This document shows, piece by piece, positions 51,241 to 59,655 of a stretch of 64,000 bases of DNA (the stretch's first letter is position 1; each line of letters opens with the position of its first letter). The position numbers and the translations under genes are program-made. The notes under the pieces were generated by a model. The model saw only the letters and a list, made by a program, of their open reading frames with translations. It was not told the DNA's origin and did no database searches. This stretch comes from Pseudodonghicola flavimaris (GTDB lineage Bacteria; Pseudomonadota; Alphaproteobacteria; Rhodobacterales; Rhodobacteraceae): contig NZ_JASNJD010000002.1 of the NCBI RefSeq assembly GCF_030164425.1, positions 1 through 64,000 on the forward strand. Reading direction: 5' to 3'.

Positions 51241-52291
51241 GTGCCGCCTCCGCCGCAAAGCCCCAGGGCTGGCCGATGGTCAGCCCGAGAGAGACCCCCT
51301 GCCGCACCCGCGCGGTGCTGAAGGCCACCAGATCGAGCCCGCCTTCGGCCACCAGCCGCAGCCGGAACCGCCCGCCCAGATAGGTGCATTGCCGCACCTC
51401 GGCGCGCAGTGCGCCCTCTTCGCCCAGCGTGATATCCTCGGGTCGGATGCACAGCCGGTCGGGCCCTGCCACCCGGGCGCGGGCAGAAACCTCCTGCCCC
51501 AGCAGCCGCACCCGCGCGCCACCCTCGCCAGCGGGGCCGCAGGGCTCCACCGGCACCACCGCGCCATCGCCAACGAAGCCCGCGACAAAGGCGTCGGCGG
51601 GTTCGCTATAGAGCACCTCGGGCGTGGCGAATTGCCGGATCCGGCCGCCATCCATCACCGCCACCCGGTCGGCCATCGCCATCGCCTCGGTCTGGTCATG
51701 GGTGACATAGACCATGGTGGCGCCGGTCCGTTCGTGGAAGGCGGCGAACGCCTCCTGCATCGTCGCGCGCAGCGACAGGTCGAGGTTGGCGAGCGGTTCG
51801 TCCAGCAACACGGCGGAGGGATCGGCGACCAGACTGCGCGCCAAGGCCACCCGCTGCCGCTGCCCGCCCGACAGCGCCGCCGGCATCCGGTCGGCATAAT
51901 CCGTCAACCCGGTCATCTCCAGCGCGGCGGCGACGCGCGTGCGCCGCTCTGCCCGCGAAAACCCGCGCACTTCCAAAGGATAGGCGACATTGCGTGCCAC
52001 GCTCATATGCGGCCAGAGCGCATAGGACTGGAACACGATGCCCATGTTCCGCTCCTCCGGCGGCAACAATTTCCCGGTCCGAGCCGAGGCGACGAGAGCA
52101 CCGTCAACCGCGATCTCGCCTTCGGTCGGCGCCTCGAAGCCCGCCAGCAGGCGCAGCAGCGTGGTCTTGCCGCAGCCCGAGGGGCCGAGGAGCGCGACGA
52201 ATTCGCCGTCGTGAAAGGTGGCGGACACATCGGCCAGCGCCACATGGCTGTCAAAACGCTTGCCAAGCGCCGTCAATGTCAGTTCTGCCAT
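51233..52291 (-). CDS. ABC transporter ATP-binding protein, FbpC/PotA-like
   Basis: A 352-residue importer ATPase. Walker A is GPSGCGKTT, the signature is LSGGQRQR, Walker B is AVLLDEPLANLD and the switch His is in YVTHDQTEA. A C-terminal TOBE-like domain (about 240-345) is present. The family serves ferric iron, polyamine, 2-aminoethylphosphonate and sugar-phosphate importers. Given the Pho box and phosphatases in the operon, phosphorylated organic substrates are more likely than iron. It overlaps the permease gene by 13 bp. Confidence 0.88.
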   Translation of the reverse strand: MAELTLTALGKRFDSHVALADVSATFHDGEFVALLGPSGCGKTTLLRLLAGFEAPTEGEIAVDGALVASARTGKLLPPEERNMGIVFQSYALWPHMSVARNVAYPLEVRGFSRAERRTRVAAALEMTGLTDYADRMPAALSGGQRQRVALARSLVADPSAVLLDEPLANLDLSLRATMQEAFAAFHERTGATMVYVTHDQTEAMAMADRVAVMDGGRIRQFATPEVLYSEPADAFVAGFVGDGAVVPVEPCGPAGEGGARVRLLGQEVSARARVAGPDRLCIRPEDITLGEEGALRAEVRQCTYLGGRFRLRLVAEGGLDLVAFSTARVRQGVSLGLTIGQPWGFAAEAAHG

Positions 52292-53988
52292 GGCACAACT
52301 CCCTTGGGCAGGCGGCGGGAGGCGAGCTGGATCGCGCCCATCAGCACGATCACCACCCCCACCACCGCGACGGAGACAGCCGAGGCCATCACCGTTTCGC
52401 CACTGTCTTCGAGGTTGAAGATCACCACCCCCAGCGTCTCAGTCCCCGAGGACCAGAGCAGCGCGGAAACGGTCAATTCGTTGAAGGCGGTCAGAAACAC
52501 CAGAATGGCGCCAGCCGCCGCCGCCGGCGCGGTCAAGGGCAGAATGATCGTCCGCAACCGCTTGCCCAGGCTGGCGCCGGCCGATTGCGCGGCCTCCTCC
52601 ATCGCCGGATCGAGCTGCGCCAGCGCCGATTGCACCGGCCGCAGCATCACGGTGAAGAACCGCGCGATATAGGCGATGAAGATGATCCAGATGGTGCCGT
52701 AGAGCGTCAGATCGGTGAGCGGCAGGTTGATGAACAGAAGGATGCAGGCGATCGCCAGCACCACGCCCGGCAGCGCATAGGGCAGATCCACCAACAGGTC
52801 GAAGGTACGGCTCAGCCGGCTGGGACGGCGCAGCATGATCCAGGCCAGCGGCAGGCAGATCGCCATCAGCACCACCGCCGCGCCGGTCGCCAGCAGGAAG
52901 GAATTGCGAAATGCCCGCGCCGTCACCGGCTGGCGGAACAGCGCCTCGTACCAACCGCCGAAGCTCATGGTCTGCCACGACAGCGGCACGCCATAGGCCG
53001 GCACCAGAGAGGTCGCAGCCAGCGCCAGCAACGGCAGCACCAGAATGGCCAAGATCACCAGCCACAGCACCAGCTCCACCGGCAACCGCAGCTGCTTCAG
53101 GCTGATCTCCAGCGGCCGGTTGGCCAGACCGATCAGCCCATAGGCACGCCGGCGCAGGAACAGCCGGTTCAGCACCACGCCGGCCAGCGCCACCACGCCG
53201 ATCAGCAGCGCCAGAACCGCCACCTCGGTCAGCACCGACGTGCCCATGCCCGCCAGCCGCTGATAGATCAGCGTCGGCAGGGTGGAATAGCCGGCCGGAA
53301 TCCCCAGCATCGCCGGAATACCGAAATTCCCCAATGCCGTGACAAAGGCCATGGCGGTGCCGGCGGCCAGGCTCGGCACGCTCAGGGGCAGCACCACCTG
53401 CCACCAGAGCCTGAGCCCGCGCGCACCGGCGATCCGCGCCGCCTCGACCGCCTCGGGCGGGATGGCGCGCAAACCGGCGCGCAGGGTCAGAAAAACGATG
53501 GATGTATGCTGGATACCCAGAAGAACCGCGATGCCCAGCGGCGAATGCAGCGGCTGCGGCGATCCCAGAGGCGGCGCCAGCCCGATCGTCTTCAGCAGCA
53601 CGGACGACGGCCCCATCACCTGTGTCCACGCCAGGGCGGTGATCTGCGGCGGGATCATCATCGGGATCATCAGGCAAAAGACCAGCGCCCCCTTGGCGCG
53701 GATATCGGTCAGTGCCACCAGAAAGGCAAATGCCCCGCCGAGGAGCATCGAAAGCACCGTGCCGACGCCGGCAGTGAAGATCGAATGCCACAGGGCAGCC
53801 TGCGTCGTCGGCCGCGCCAGCACCTCGACCAACGGCGCCAGCGTCAGCCCGTCGGGGCCGCTGACGCCCTCGATCAGCAGCCGCGCGACGGGGGCCAACG
53901 TCAACAGGATCGCCAACCCCATCAAGGCGGAGAGCAGCCAGTCGTCCGACCGGCTGCCCCCCCAGTTGCGCGCCAGAGACTGGCTCAT
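52279..53988 (-). CDS. ABC transporter permease, FbpB-like tandem protein
   Basis: A 569-residue permease made of two fused halves, each with about six membrane helices. The two EAA coupling loops are EAARIAGARGLRLWWQVVLPLSVPSLAAGTAMAF and EAAQSAGASLGKRLRTIILPLTAPAAAAGAILVFLTAFNELTVSALLW. Such tandem permeases serve ferric-iron, phosphonate and hexose-phosphate importers. It overlaps the binding-protein gene by 4 bp. The cargo is judged from the operon's Pho box and not from this sequence. Confidence 0.88.
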   Translation of the reverse strand: MSQSLARNWGGSRSDDWLLSALMGLAILLTLAPVARLLIEGVSGPDGLTLAPLVEVLARPTTQAALWHSIFTAGVGTVLSMLLGGAFAFLVALTDIRAKGALVFCLMIPMMIPPQITALAWTQVMGPSSVLLKTIGLAPPLGSPQPLHSPLGIAVLLGIQHTSIVFLTLRAGLRAIPPEAVEAARIAGARGLRLWWQVVLPLSVPSLAAGTAMAFVTALGNFGIPAMLGIPAGYSTLPTLIYQRLAGMGTSVLTEVAVLALLIGVVALAGVVLNRLFLRRRAYGLIGLANRPLEISLKQLRLPVELVLWLVILAILVLPLLALAATSLVPAYGVPLSWQTMSFGGWYEALFRQPVTARAFRNSFLLATGAAVVLMAICLPLAWIMLRRPSRLSRTFDLLVDLPYALPGVVLAIACILLFINLPLTDLTLYGTIWIIFIAYIARFFTVMLRPVQSALAQLDPAMEEAAQSAGASLGKRLRTIILPLTAPAAAAGAILVFLTAFNELTVSALLWSSGTETLGVVIFNLEDSGETVMASAVSVAVVGVVIVLMGAIQLASRRLPKGVVPWQN

Positions 53989-54953
53989 TTCACACCGAAG
54001 ATCTCGGCGAAGCGGGTCTTGTTGGCCTCGGCATTCGCCAGCGCGGCCGCCGGGTCGAAGTCCATCAGCTTGATCTGATCGCGCGCCGGAAAGCCCTCGG
54101 GCATGTCCAGACCGTCACGCGCCGGGATATAGCCCATGTCGACGACCAGCTTCTGGCCTTCCTCGCTCAGTACGAAATCGACGAATTTCTCCGCCGCCGG
54201 CACGTTCTTGGCGGTGGACATGATCGCCACCGGCTCGGTCACATAGGACACGCCCTCGGTCGGGAAGACGAATTTCACCGGCGAACCCTTGGCCATGTTG
54301 CGGATCGCCAGGAAGTCGACGACCATGCCATAGGGTTTCTCGCCCGAGGCGACGGCCTTGAAGGTGCCGCCATTGCCGCCCTCGGCCCGCGCCTTTTCCG
54401 CCGCCAGCTTTTCGTAGAAATCCCAGCCCAGATCGGGGTTGCCGGTCAGCGTGGCCAGATGGATCAGCGCGGCCCCGGAATAGAGCGGCGAGGGCATCGC
54501 GATCATGCCGTCCATGCCGTCGCCGGCCAGATCGGCCCAGGCCACCGGTGCCTTGGCCGCCCCGGTGTTATAGACGATGCCGGTGGCGATCAGCTTGGTC
54601 GAATAGTAATAGCCCTCGGCGCTGTAGAGCGCGTCGTCATAGGCCGTGGCTTCCGGCGACTTATAAGCCATCAGCTGGCCCTTCTGCGCCATGCCTTCCA
54701 TGGTCACGGAATCGGCGATCAGCAGCACGTCGGGCTGCGGCGCGCCGGCCTCGATCTCGGCGGTCAGGCGGGCCATCAGCTTGGTGGTACCGTCGCGGAC
54801 CCATTCCACCTCGATATCCGGGTTGGCAGCCATGAAGGCATCAACTGTCTGCTGAGCATCCGCATTCGGCTGCGAGGTGTAGAGGGTCAGGGTTTCAGCC
54901 TGGGCACCGAAGGGCACGGCCAGGGCGAGGAGAGCGGCGAAGCGCAGTTTCAT
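53985..54953 (-). CDS. ABC transporter substrate-binding protein, FbpA/AfuA-like
   Basis: A 322-residue periplasmic protein with a Sec signal (RFAALLALAVPFGAQAE). The mature start ETLTLYTSQPNADAQQTVDAFMAANPDIEVEWVRDGT fits the FbpA-like class that also includes AfuA (hexose phosphate) and 2-aminoethylphosphonate binders. The adjacent-Tyr iron site expected of true FbpA near the C-terminal domain is not obvious to me (AEGYYYSTK lies about residue 120). It is first in the six-gene operon, 85 bp from a Pho box. Ligand unknown; a phosphorylated compound is inferred. Confidence 0.86.
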   Translation of the reverse strand: MKLRFAALLALAVPFGAQAETLTLYTSQPNADAQQTVDAFMAANPDIEVEWVRDGTTKLMARLTAEIEAGAPQPDVLLIADSVTMEGMAQKGQLMAYKSPEATAYDDALYSAEGYYYSTKLIATGIVYNTGAAKAPVAWADLAGDGMDGMIAMPSPLYSGAALIHLATLTGNPDLGWDFYEKLAAEKARAEGGNGGTFKAVASGEKPYGMVVDFLAIRNMAKGSPVKFVFPTEGVSYVTEPVAIMSTAKNVPAAEKFVDFVLSEEGQKLVVDMGYIPARDGLDMPEGFPARDQIKLMDFDPAAALANAEANKTRFAEIFGVK

Positions 54954-55037
54954 CAGGAACTCCTATGTCCATATCTGCCTTTCGTTCGAAAGCCTCTCGA
55001 TGGCCTCCGGCGAATGCCCCCCGGCTACAGAGACTGC

Positions 55038-55055
55038 GTGACAGCTTCGTGACAC
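55038..55055 (-). promoter_or_regulatory. Pho box of the ABC importer-phosphatase operon
   Basis: On the minus strand the half-sites GTGTCAC (55049-55055) and CTGTCAC (55038-55044) are separated by 4 bp, the exact 11-bp period of PhoB sites, and are close to the consensus half-site CTGTCAT. It lies 85 bp before ATG 54953 in the direction of the importer genes, so phosphate starvation should induce them. Confidence 0.8.
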
Positions 55056-55149
55056 TCTGAAGGAATGCCCAAAAATAAAGTTCTTTGCAGCTTTCGCAGG
55101 GCGGGCTAGGCATGATGAAGACCCACATCCATTTTCGAAGGAAAACAAC

Positions 55150-55917
55150 ATGTCCGCCCCGGAACTGGCCCGCCGCCGCGACAGGATCGTCAATCTGCTG
55201 TCGATCCACGGCCCGTTGTCGGCCGCCGATCTGGCCGGGCGGCTCGGGGTGTCGGTGCAGACCATCCGCACCGATCTGCGCGAACTGGACGAACAGGGCG
55301 TGATTCGCCGCCGCCATGGCGAGGCCAGCCTCAGCCAGCGGTCGGAGAACATCGGCTACCAGCCCCGGCTGGCGATCGCGCGCGACGAAAAGGGCCGGAT
55401 CGGCCAGGCGGTGGCGGAGCTGATCGAGGATGGCAGTCGGCTGGCGCTCGGCACTGGCACCACCGTCGAAGAAGTCGCCCGCGCCCTGACGCGGCGTGAC
55501 AATCTGATGGTGGCCACCAACAACATCCACGCGGTCCTGGCGCTGCGCGCCGCCCCGGGGCTGACCCTGCATCTCGCCGGCGGCAAGGTGCGGATGCGCG
55601 ATCTCGACATCATCGGCGCCGACAGTCAGGATTTCTTCGGCCAGTTCCGGCTGGACGTGGCGATCTTCAGCTGCGGCGCCCTGTCCGAAATCGGCGAGGT
55701 GATGGATTTCACCCCGGAGGAAATTCGCGCCCGCCGCGCCATCGCCGGCTGCGCCGACCGCAGCATCCTGATCCTCGACAGCACCAAGATCGGCCGCCCC
55801 GCGCCGCTCAAGCACGGGCATCTGTGGGACTACGACGTGGTGGTTCATGCCGGCAGCCTGCCCGAGACCACCCGCGCCGCCTGCACCGCCGCCGATTGCC
55901 GGCTGATCCCGGTCTGA
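55150..55917 (+). CDS. DeoR/GlpR-family transcriptional regulator
   Basis: A 255-residue repressor. The N-terminal DeoR helix-turn-helix is RRRDRIVNLLSIHGPLSAADLAGRLGVSVQTIRTDLRELDEQGVIRRRHG. The C-terminal sugar-phosphate-binding domain has LALGTGTTVEEVARAL and LLSNNI-like VATNNIHAVLAL, plus ILDSTKIGRPAPL near the end. The family senses phosphorylated sugars. It is divergent from the importer operon and just upstream of the nucleotidase gene, so it likely adds substrate control to the PhoB control of both. Confidence 0.9.
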   Translation: MSAPELARRRDRIVNLLSIHGPLSAADLAGRLGVSVQTIRTDLRELDEQGVIRRRHGEASLSQRSENIGYQPRLAIARDEKGRIGQAVAELIEDGSRLALGTGTTVEEVARALTRRDNLMVATNNIHAVLALRAAPGLTLHLAGGKVRMRDLDIIGADSQDFFGQFRLDVAIFSCGALSEIGEVMDFTPEEIRARRAIAGCADRSILILDSTKIGRPAPLKHGHLWDYDVVVHAGSLPETTRAACTAADCRLIPV

Positions 55918-55951
55918 CCTCCGGTCCGCCGCCTTCCCCGCTGCGGCCAAG

Positions 55952-55991
55952 GTTTCACCATCCCGTCACCGAAGCGTCACCCCGCCGTTAC
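55952..55991 (+). promoter_or_regulatory. Pho box array with four half-sites before the nucleotidase gene
   Basis: Half-sites GTTTCAC (55952-55958), CCGTCAC (55963-55969), GCGTCAC (55974-55980) and CCGTTAC (55985-55991) follow one another with an exact 11-bp period, the spacing of PhoB direct repeats. The two middle sites fit best. It ends 47 bp before ATG 56039. Four consecutive half-sites would hold two PhoB dimers. Confidence 0.8.
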
Positions 55992-56038
55992 CCGAGGGAC
56001 CCAGAGCCTCCGCCATGAACGCGTCTCAGGAGGTTTCC

Positions 56039-58036
56039 ATGTCCCGTCTCACCCGCCGCGGCTTCCTCGCCCGCAGCTCCGCCCTGGCAGCGGCCGCCGC
56101 CGTCTCTCCGGTCATCGTGTCCCGCGCCCGGGCCAACCCCGGCCCCGGCCAGCTGGCCATGGTATCGGTCGCCCCGAACCCGCGGGGCAGCATCGAGAAG
56201 CTCTATCTGCTGAAGGGCGATCCGCTCGCCGGGCCGATCACCACCATCCTGGCCGAAGACGGCGCGGCGGAACCGGCCCGTGCCCTGCCCGACGGCACCC
56301 GGCGGGTGCTGCGGCTGATGCACTACAACGATATGCACAACCATATGACCGACCTGCACCCCAAGCGTGGTGATACCCACCGGCTGGCGCAGATGGTGCA
56401 GCAGGTCAACGCCGCCAAGGCTGCTGCCGCCGACGATGAAATCGTGCTGTTCCTGTCCGGCGGCGACGATCACACCGGCTCGGTCTTCGACGAGCTGCTG
56501 GGCTGGAGCCCGGAGGAGTTCGTCGCCGATGCCGGTTATCGCGCCGCCTCCGCCGCCGGCGTCGATCTCGCCGTTCTGGGCAACCATGAATTCGACCGCG
56601 GCGCCGCCCAGCTTAAGATCGGTCTCGACCGCGACGCCGCCTTCCCGGTCCTCTCGGCGAATGTGCACAGCTCCGCCCATATCGCGCGGGACGTCGATTA
56701 CACCCCCGCCGCCGTGGCCGAGGTGAAGGGGCTCCGGATCGGCTTCATCGGCCTGACCACCGCCATCGACACCCGCACCGGCATGGAAAGCGATCCGACC
56801 CTCGCCGTCGCCAGCCCGGTGGAAAGCGCCGCCAACCTCTACAAGGCGGTCGAGGCGGTCTCCGACGTGGTGGTGATCCTGTCGCACTGCGGTTATGGCC
56901 GCGGCATGCATAAATCCGGCAAGGCCGCCGCCGCCCGGCTGATCGGCGAGGGCGATTTCGACATCGCCGACGCCATCGGCCCGATGTCCGAAAAACCCGT
57001 GGTGCTGATCGGCGGCCATTCCCACACCGCGCTGAACGCCGAGGGGATCGACGCCGACAACATGGTTGCCGGGCTGCTGCTGACCCAGGCCAAGGCCAAC
57101 GGCCAGTTCCTGGGCGAGATCGCCATGTCGGTCGCCAAGGGCCAGGGCCGCGATCAGTGGTTCTCCAGCGTGGCGCTGCACCCGGTCAAGCGGCGCGACG
57201 ACCGGCTGAAGCCCGGCGACGACGGCTATGACCGCGCCGAACACGACGGCGATTACGATGCCGGGTTCGAGGCGCAGGTGATGGCCCCGATGATCGCGGC
57301 GCTCGACGGCAAGCTCTCCGAGGTGATCGCAGAGGTCGCCGACGACACGCTTGTCTCCACCCCCCGCACCGTCGCCGACCGCTATGTCGGCGAGGTCGCC
57401 ATCGGCAACCTGATGAACGATACGCTGGTCAAACGCTCCGCCAGCTTCCCCGGCGGGCCGGTCGACTTCTCGCTGTTCAATGCCACCGGCCTTGCCCGGG
57501 GCATCGACAAGGGGCCGCTGACCTTCCGCGAATGGTTCGACGTGATGCCCTATGCCGATGTGATCGACGTCGCCACCCTGACCGGCGCCCAGATCCGCGA
57601 CATGCTGACCTCGAACGCCCGACGCATCCTGCGGCCCGAAGAGGTCGCCGGCACCGATCTGACCGGTTTCGTGTCGCGCGGCTTCCTGCATTTCTCCTCC
57701 GGCATCCGCTACCGGATCGCGCTCGGCGCCTCGGCGGCCGACGCCCGGGCGGTGGACATCACCCTGAACGGCACGCCGGTCGAGGAGCTTCTGGATCAGA
57801 GCTTCACCATGGCCTTCAACAGCTACATCTCGCTTGGCGCCTTCGGCGAGACCTGGAACGGCAAGCCGATCGGCGGCGGCGTCGCCGGCGAGATCCCCAG
57901 CTTCGACGTGCGCGGGCTGCCCTGGAACCACACCGGGCTGGTCTATCGCAACGAGCTGATCGCCGCGCTGCGCGAGATCGGCACCATCTCCGAGACCACC
58001 GGCGTGGTGCTGGACGGCCGCCTCGCCCTCGCCTGA
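56039..58036 (+). CDS. Tat-exported 5'-nucleotidase / metallophosphatase (UshA-like)
   Basis: A 665-residue periplasmic enzyme. The signal TRRGFLARSSALAAAAAVSP carries a twin-arginine motif. The calcineurin-like metal site follows: HYNDMHNHM, SGGDDHTGS, VLGNHEFDRGAA, ILSHCGYGRGMHK and IGGHSHTAL. A C-terminal 5'-nucleotidase domain follows (about 430-650). It removes phosphate from nucleotides or similar esters outside the membrane. I choose ATG 56039 because AGGAGG lies 5 bp upstream; an in-frame ATG at 56015 lacks one. The Pho box array points to phosphate starvation. Confidence 0.92.
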   Translation: MSRLTRRGFLARSSALAAAAAVSPVIVSRARANPGPGQLAMVSVAPNPRGSIEKLYLLKGDPLAGPITTILAEDGAAEPARALPDGTRRVLRLMHYNDMHNHMTDLHPKRGDTHRLAQMVQQVNAAKAAAADDEIVLFLSGGDDHTGSVFDELLGWSPEEFVADAGYRAASAAGVDLAVLGNHEFDRGAAQLKIGLDRDAAFPVLSANVHSSAHIARDVDYTPAAVAEVKGLRIGFIGLTTAIDTRTGMESDPTLAVASPVESAANLYKAVEAVSDVVVILSHCGYGRGMHKSGKAAAARLIGEGDFDIADAIGPMSEKPVVLIGGHSHTALNAEGIDADNMVAGLLLTQAKANGQFLGEIAMSVAKGQGRDQWFSSVALHPVKRRDDRLKPGDDGYDRAEHDGDYDAGFEAQVMAPMIAALDGKLSEVIAEVADDTLVSTPRTVADRYVGEVAIGNLMNDTLVKRSASFPGGPVDFSLFNATGLARGIDKGPLTFREWFDVMPYADVIDVATLTGAQIRDMLTSNARRILRPEEVAGTDLTGFVSRGFLHFSSGIRYRIALGASAADARAVDITLNGTPVEELLDQSFTMAFNSYISLGAFGETWNGKPIGGGVAGEIPSFDVRGLPWNHTGLVYRNELIAALREIGTISETTGVVLDGRLALA

Positions 58037-58048
58037 TCCAAACAGCGT

Positions 58049-58079
58049 GCGGGGCGCCTGATCCTGGCGCCCCGCTCTT
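58049..58079 (+). terminator. Terminator of the nucleotidase gene
   Basis: GCGGGGCGCC (58049-58058) pairs perfectly with GGCGCCCCGC (58066-58075) over a 7-nt loop and is followed by a T-rich run. It lies 12 bp after the stop. Confidence 0.8.
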
Positions 58080-58090
58080 TCCTTCTTCTC

Positions 58091-58142
58091 TGCAAAATAC
58101 TCCGGGGGAACGGCCGCAGGCCGTGGGGGCAGAGCCCCCCCC
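58091..58142. repeat. Dispersed intergenic repeat, copy 2
   Basis: Inverse copy of the element at 38868-38930. It has AAAATACTCCGGGGG, GGCCGCAGGCC and GGGGGCAGAGCCCCC. It fills the gap between the nucleotidase terminator and the stop of the permease gene on the other strand. Confidence 0.7.
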
Positions 58143-59192
58143 TCACACCACCAGCTGGAACAGCATCCCGGCCATCACCGCGCCCAGCAGCCCCAGCCCG
58201 AGATAAAGCGCGAAGACCCTTGGCTTCACCAGCGACCAGACCGCCGCCATCGCCGGGATCGAACTGACCGCGCCCGCGATCATGAAGGCCATGGCAGCCC
58301 CCGCGCTCATCCCCTGCCCGATCAGCCCCGCCAGCAACGGCGGCGCCACGTAGGAGTTCAGATAGGCCGGCATCCCCACCAGCGCGGCGATCCCGATGGC
58401 CCCGAGGCCGTCACCGCCGACGAGCTGCGCGATCAGCTCGGCCGGGACATACTGCACCAGCAGGGCCTCGAGCACATAGGCCAGCGCCAGCCACTTCAGC
58501 AGGAACACCCCGTTGCCGACACATTCCGCCCGGAAGGTCTGCCGCCGCGGCGCCTCGCTCCAGAACCGCCAGACCGGCTTGCCGCCCGGCTTCGGCCCGC
58601 CACAGCCGCAGCCGCTGCGCGGCGCCTGTTTCAGCGGGCTGGCCAATGCACCGCTTCGCATCAGCACCTTGACCGCGAAGCCTCCGAACAGGCCCAGCGC
58701 CACCGCGGCCACCGCCTTGCCCACCGCGAAGGGCCAGCCCAGGGCGCCTGCGGTGATCAGCAGCGTCGGCGGATCGATCAGCGGCGAGGACAGCCAGAAG
58801 GCCATCACCGCCGACAGGGGCGCGCCCAACGCCAGCAGCCCGGCGATAAACGGGATCACCTGACAGCTACAGAAGGGAGCCAGCCCGCCCAGCAGCGCCG
58901 CAAAGGCGATCATCCTGATCTCCCGCCCCTCGAAGGCGCGCGCCACCATCACCTCGGCCCCGGTGGCCTTGAGATAGGCCAGCAGCAATACCGCGATGAC
59001 GATATACTGCGCCGTCCCGGCCAATGCGCGGGCGGCGAACACCACCGTCTCGCGCAGATTGGCCGGGTCCAGCACCGCAACCGCCGCCAGCAGCAGCACG
59101 ATCCCCGCCCAGGGCGTTCTCAGCGCACCCAACAGCGCCGGCATCATGGCCCGGCCGGTGCCGCCGGACCGTTCTTGCGTTGTCTCAGCCAT
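58143..59192 (-). CDS. Permease, DUF318/SO_0444 family
   Basis: A 349-residue membrane protein with eight or more helices. The family's Cys pair is in FCSCQVIPFIAGLL (about residue 109), and a Cys/Gly-rich loop, RSGCGCGGPKPGGKP, sits mid-protein. The family includes metal or metalloid exporters. It overlaps an ArsR-family regulator gene upstream by 8 bp, which fits metal control. The substrate (copper, zinc or arsenical) cannot be told; it does not belong to the Pho module by orientation. Confidence 0.85.
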   Translation of the reverse strand: MAETTQERSGGTGRAMMPALLGALRTPWAGIVLLLAAVAVLDPANLRETVVFAARALAGTAQYIVIAVLLLAYLKATGAEVMVARAFEGREIRMIAFAALLGGLAPFCSCQVIPFIAGLLALGAPLSAVMAFWLSSPLIDPPTLLITAGALGWPFAVGKAVAAVALGLFGGFAVKVLMRSGALASPLKQAPRSGCGCGGPKPGGKPVWRFWSEAPRRQTFRAECVGNGVFLLKWLALAYVLEALLVQYVPAELIAQLVGGDGLGAIGIAALVGMPAYLNSYVAPPLLAGLIGQGMSAGAAMAFMIAGAVSSIPAMAAVWSLVKPRVFALYLGLGLLGAVMAGMLFQLVV

Positions 59193-59505
59193 CGTTCGCC
59201 GCCTTTTTCTCGGTGTCGGCGCAGCATTCGCTCAGAATGAAGTCCGCCAGATGTCTCAACGTGTCGTAGCGCGCCCGGTTGATCACCGAGCGCCCCTGCT
59301 TTTTCTGTGCCACCAGCTCACCGGCGGCGAGGAACTTCAGATGATGCGCGAGCGTCGAGGGGGCGATGCCGGTGCGGTCCTGAATTTCGCCCACCGTCAA
59401 CCCCGCCTCCCCCGCGCGCACCAGCGTCTTCAGCACCTTCAGCCGGGCCTCCGAGCCCATCGCGGCAAAACCCTGCGCGGCTTCTTCCCACATCTGCGTC
59501 TCCAT
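59185..59505 (-). CDS. ArsR-family transcriptional regulator
   Basis: A 106-residue winged-helix repressor: AAMGSEARLKVLKTLVRAGEAGLTVGEIQDRTGIAPSTLAHHLKFLAAGELV. The usual ELCVCDL arsenic site in helix 3 is absent, but a C-terminal ECC (about residue 95) could bind metal. It overlaps the permease gene by 8 bp and is its likely regulator. An AT-rich region upstream holds TATAGT as a possible -10 and the palindrome AACTAGTT (59516-59523), a possible operator. Confidence 0.9.
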   Translation of the reverse strand: METQMWEEAAQGFAAMGSEARLKVLKTLVRAGEAGLTVGEIQDRTGIAPSTLAHHLKFLAAGELVAQKKQGRSVINRARYDTLRHLADFILSECCADTEKKAANDG

Positions 59506-59655
59506 ATCACTATAAAACTAGTTATTTCGAATCATTGCAACCGGTCAACCCCTTTTCCGACACCGCGGCATCAACGCTGTTTCGGGCCAAGACCCAGAGG
59601 GAAATGCGCAGCGCGGGAGTGACGGCGCGTTTTCCCCTGAGGACCCGCATCCCGG

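Noticed and set aside
53985-54953. Ferric-iron transporter assignment from the FbpA-like sequence
   Set aside because: The family is broader than iron, no Fur-type site is seen, and a Pho box with three hydrolases in the operon points to phosphate.
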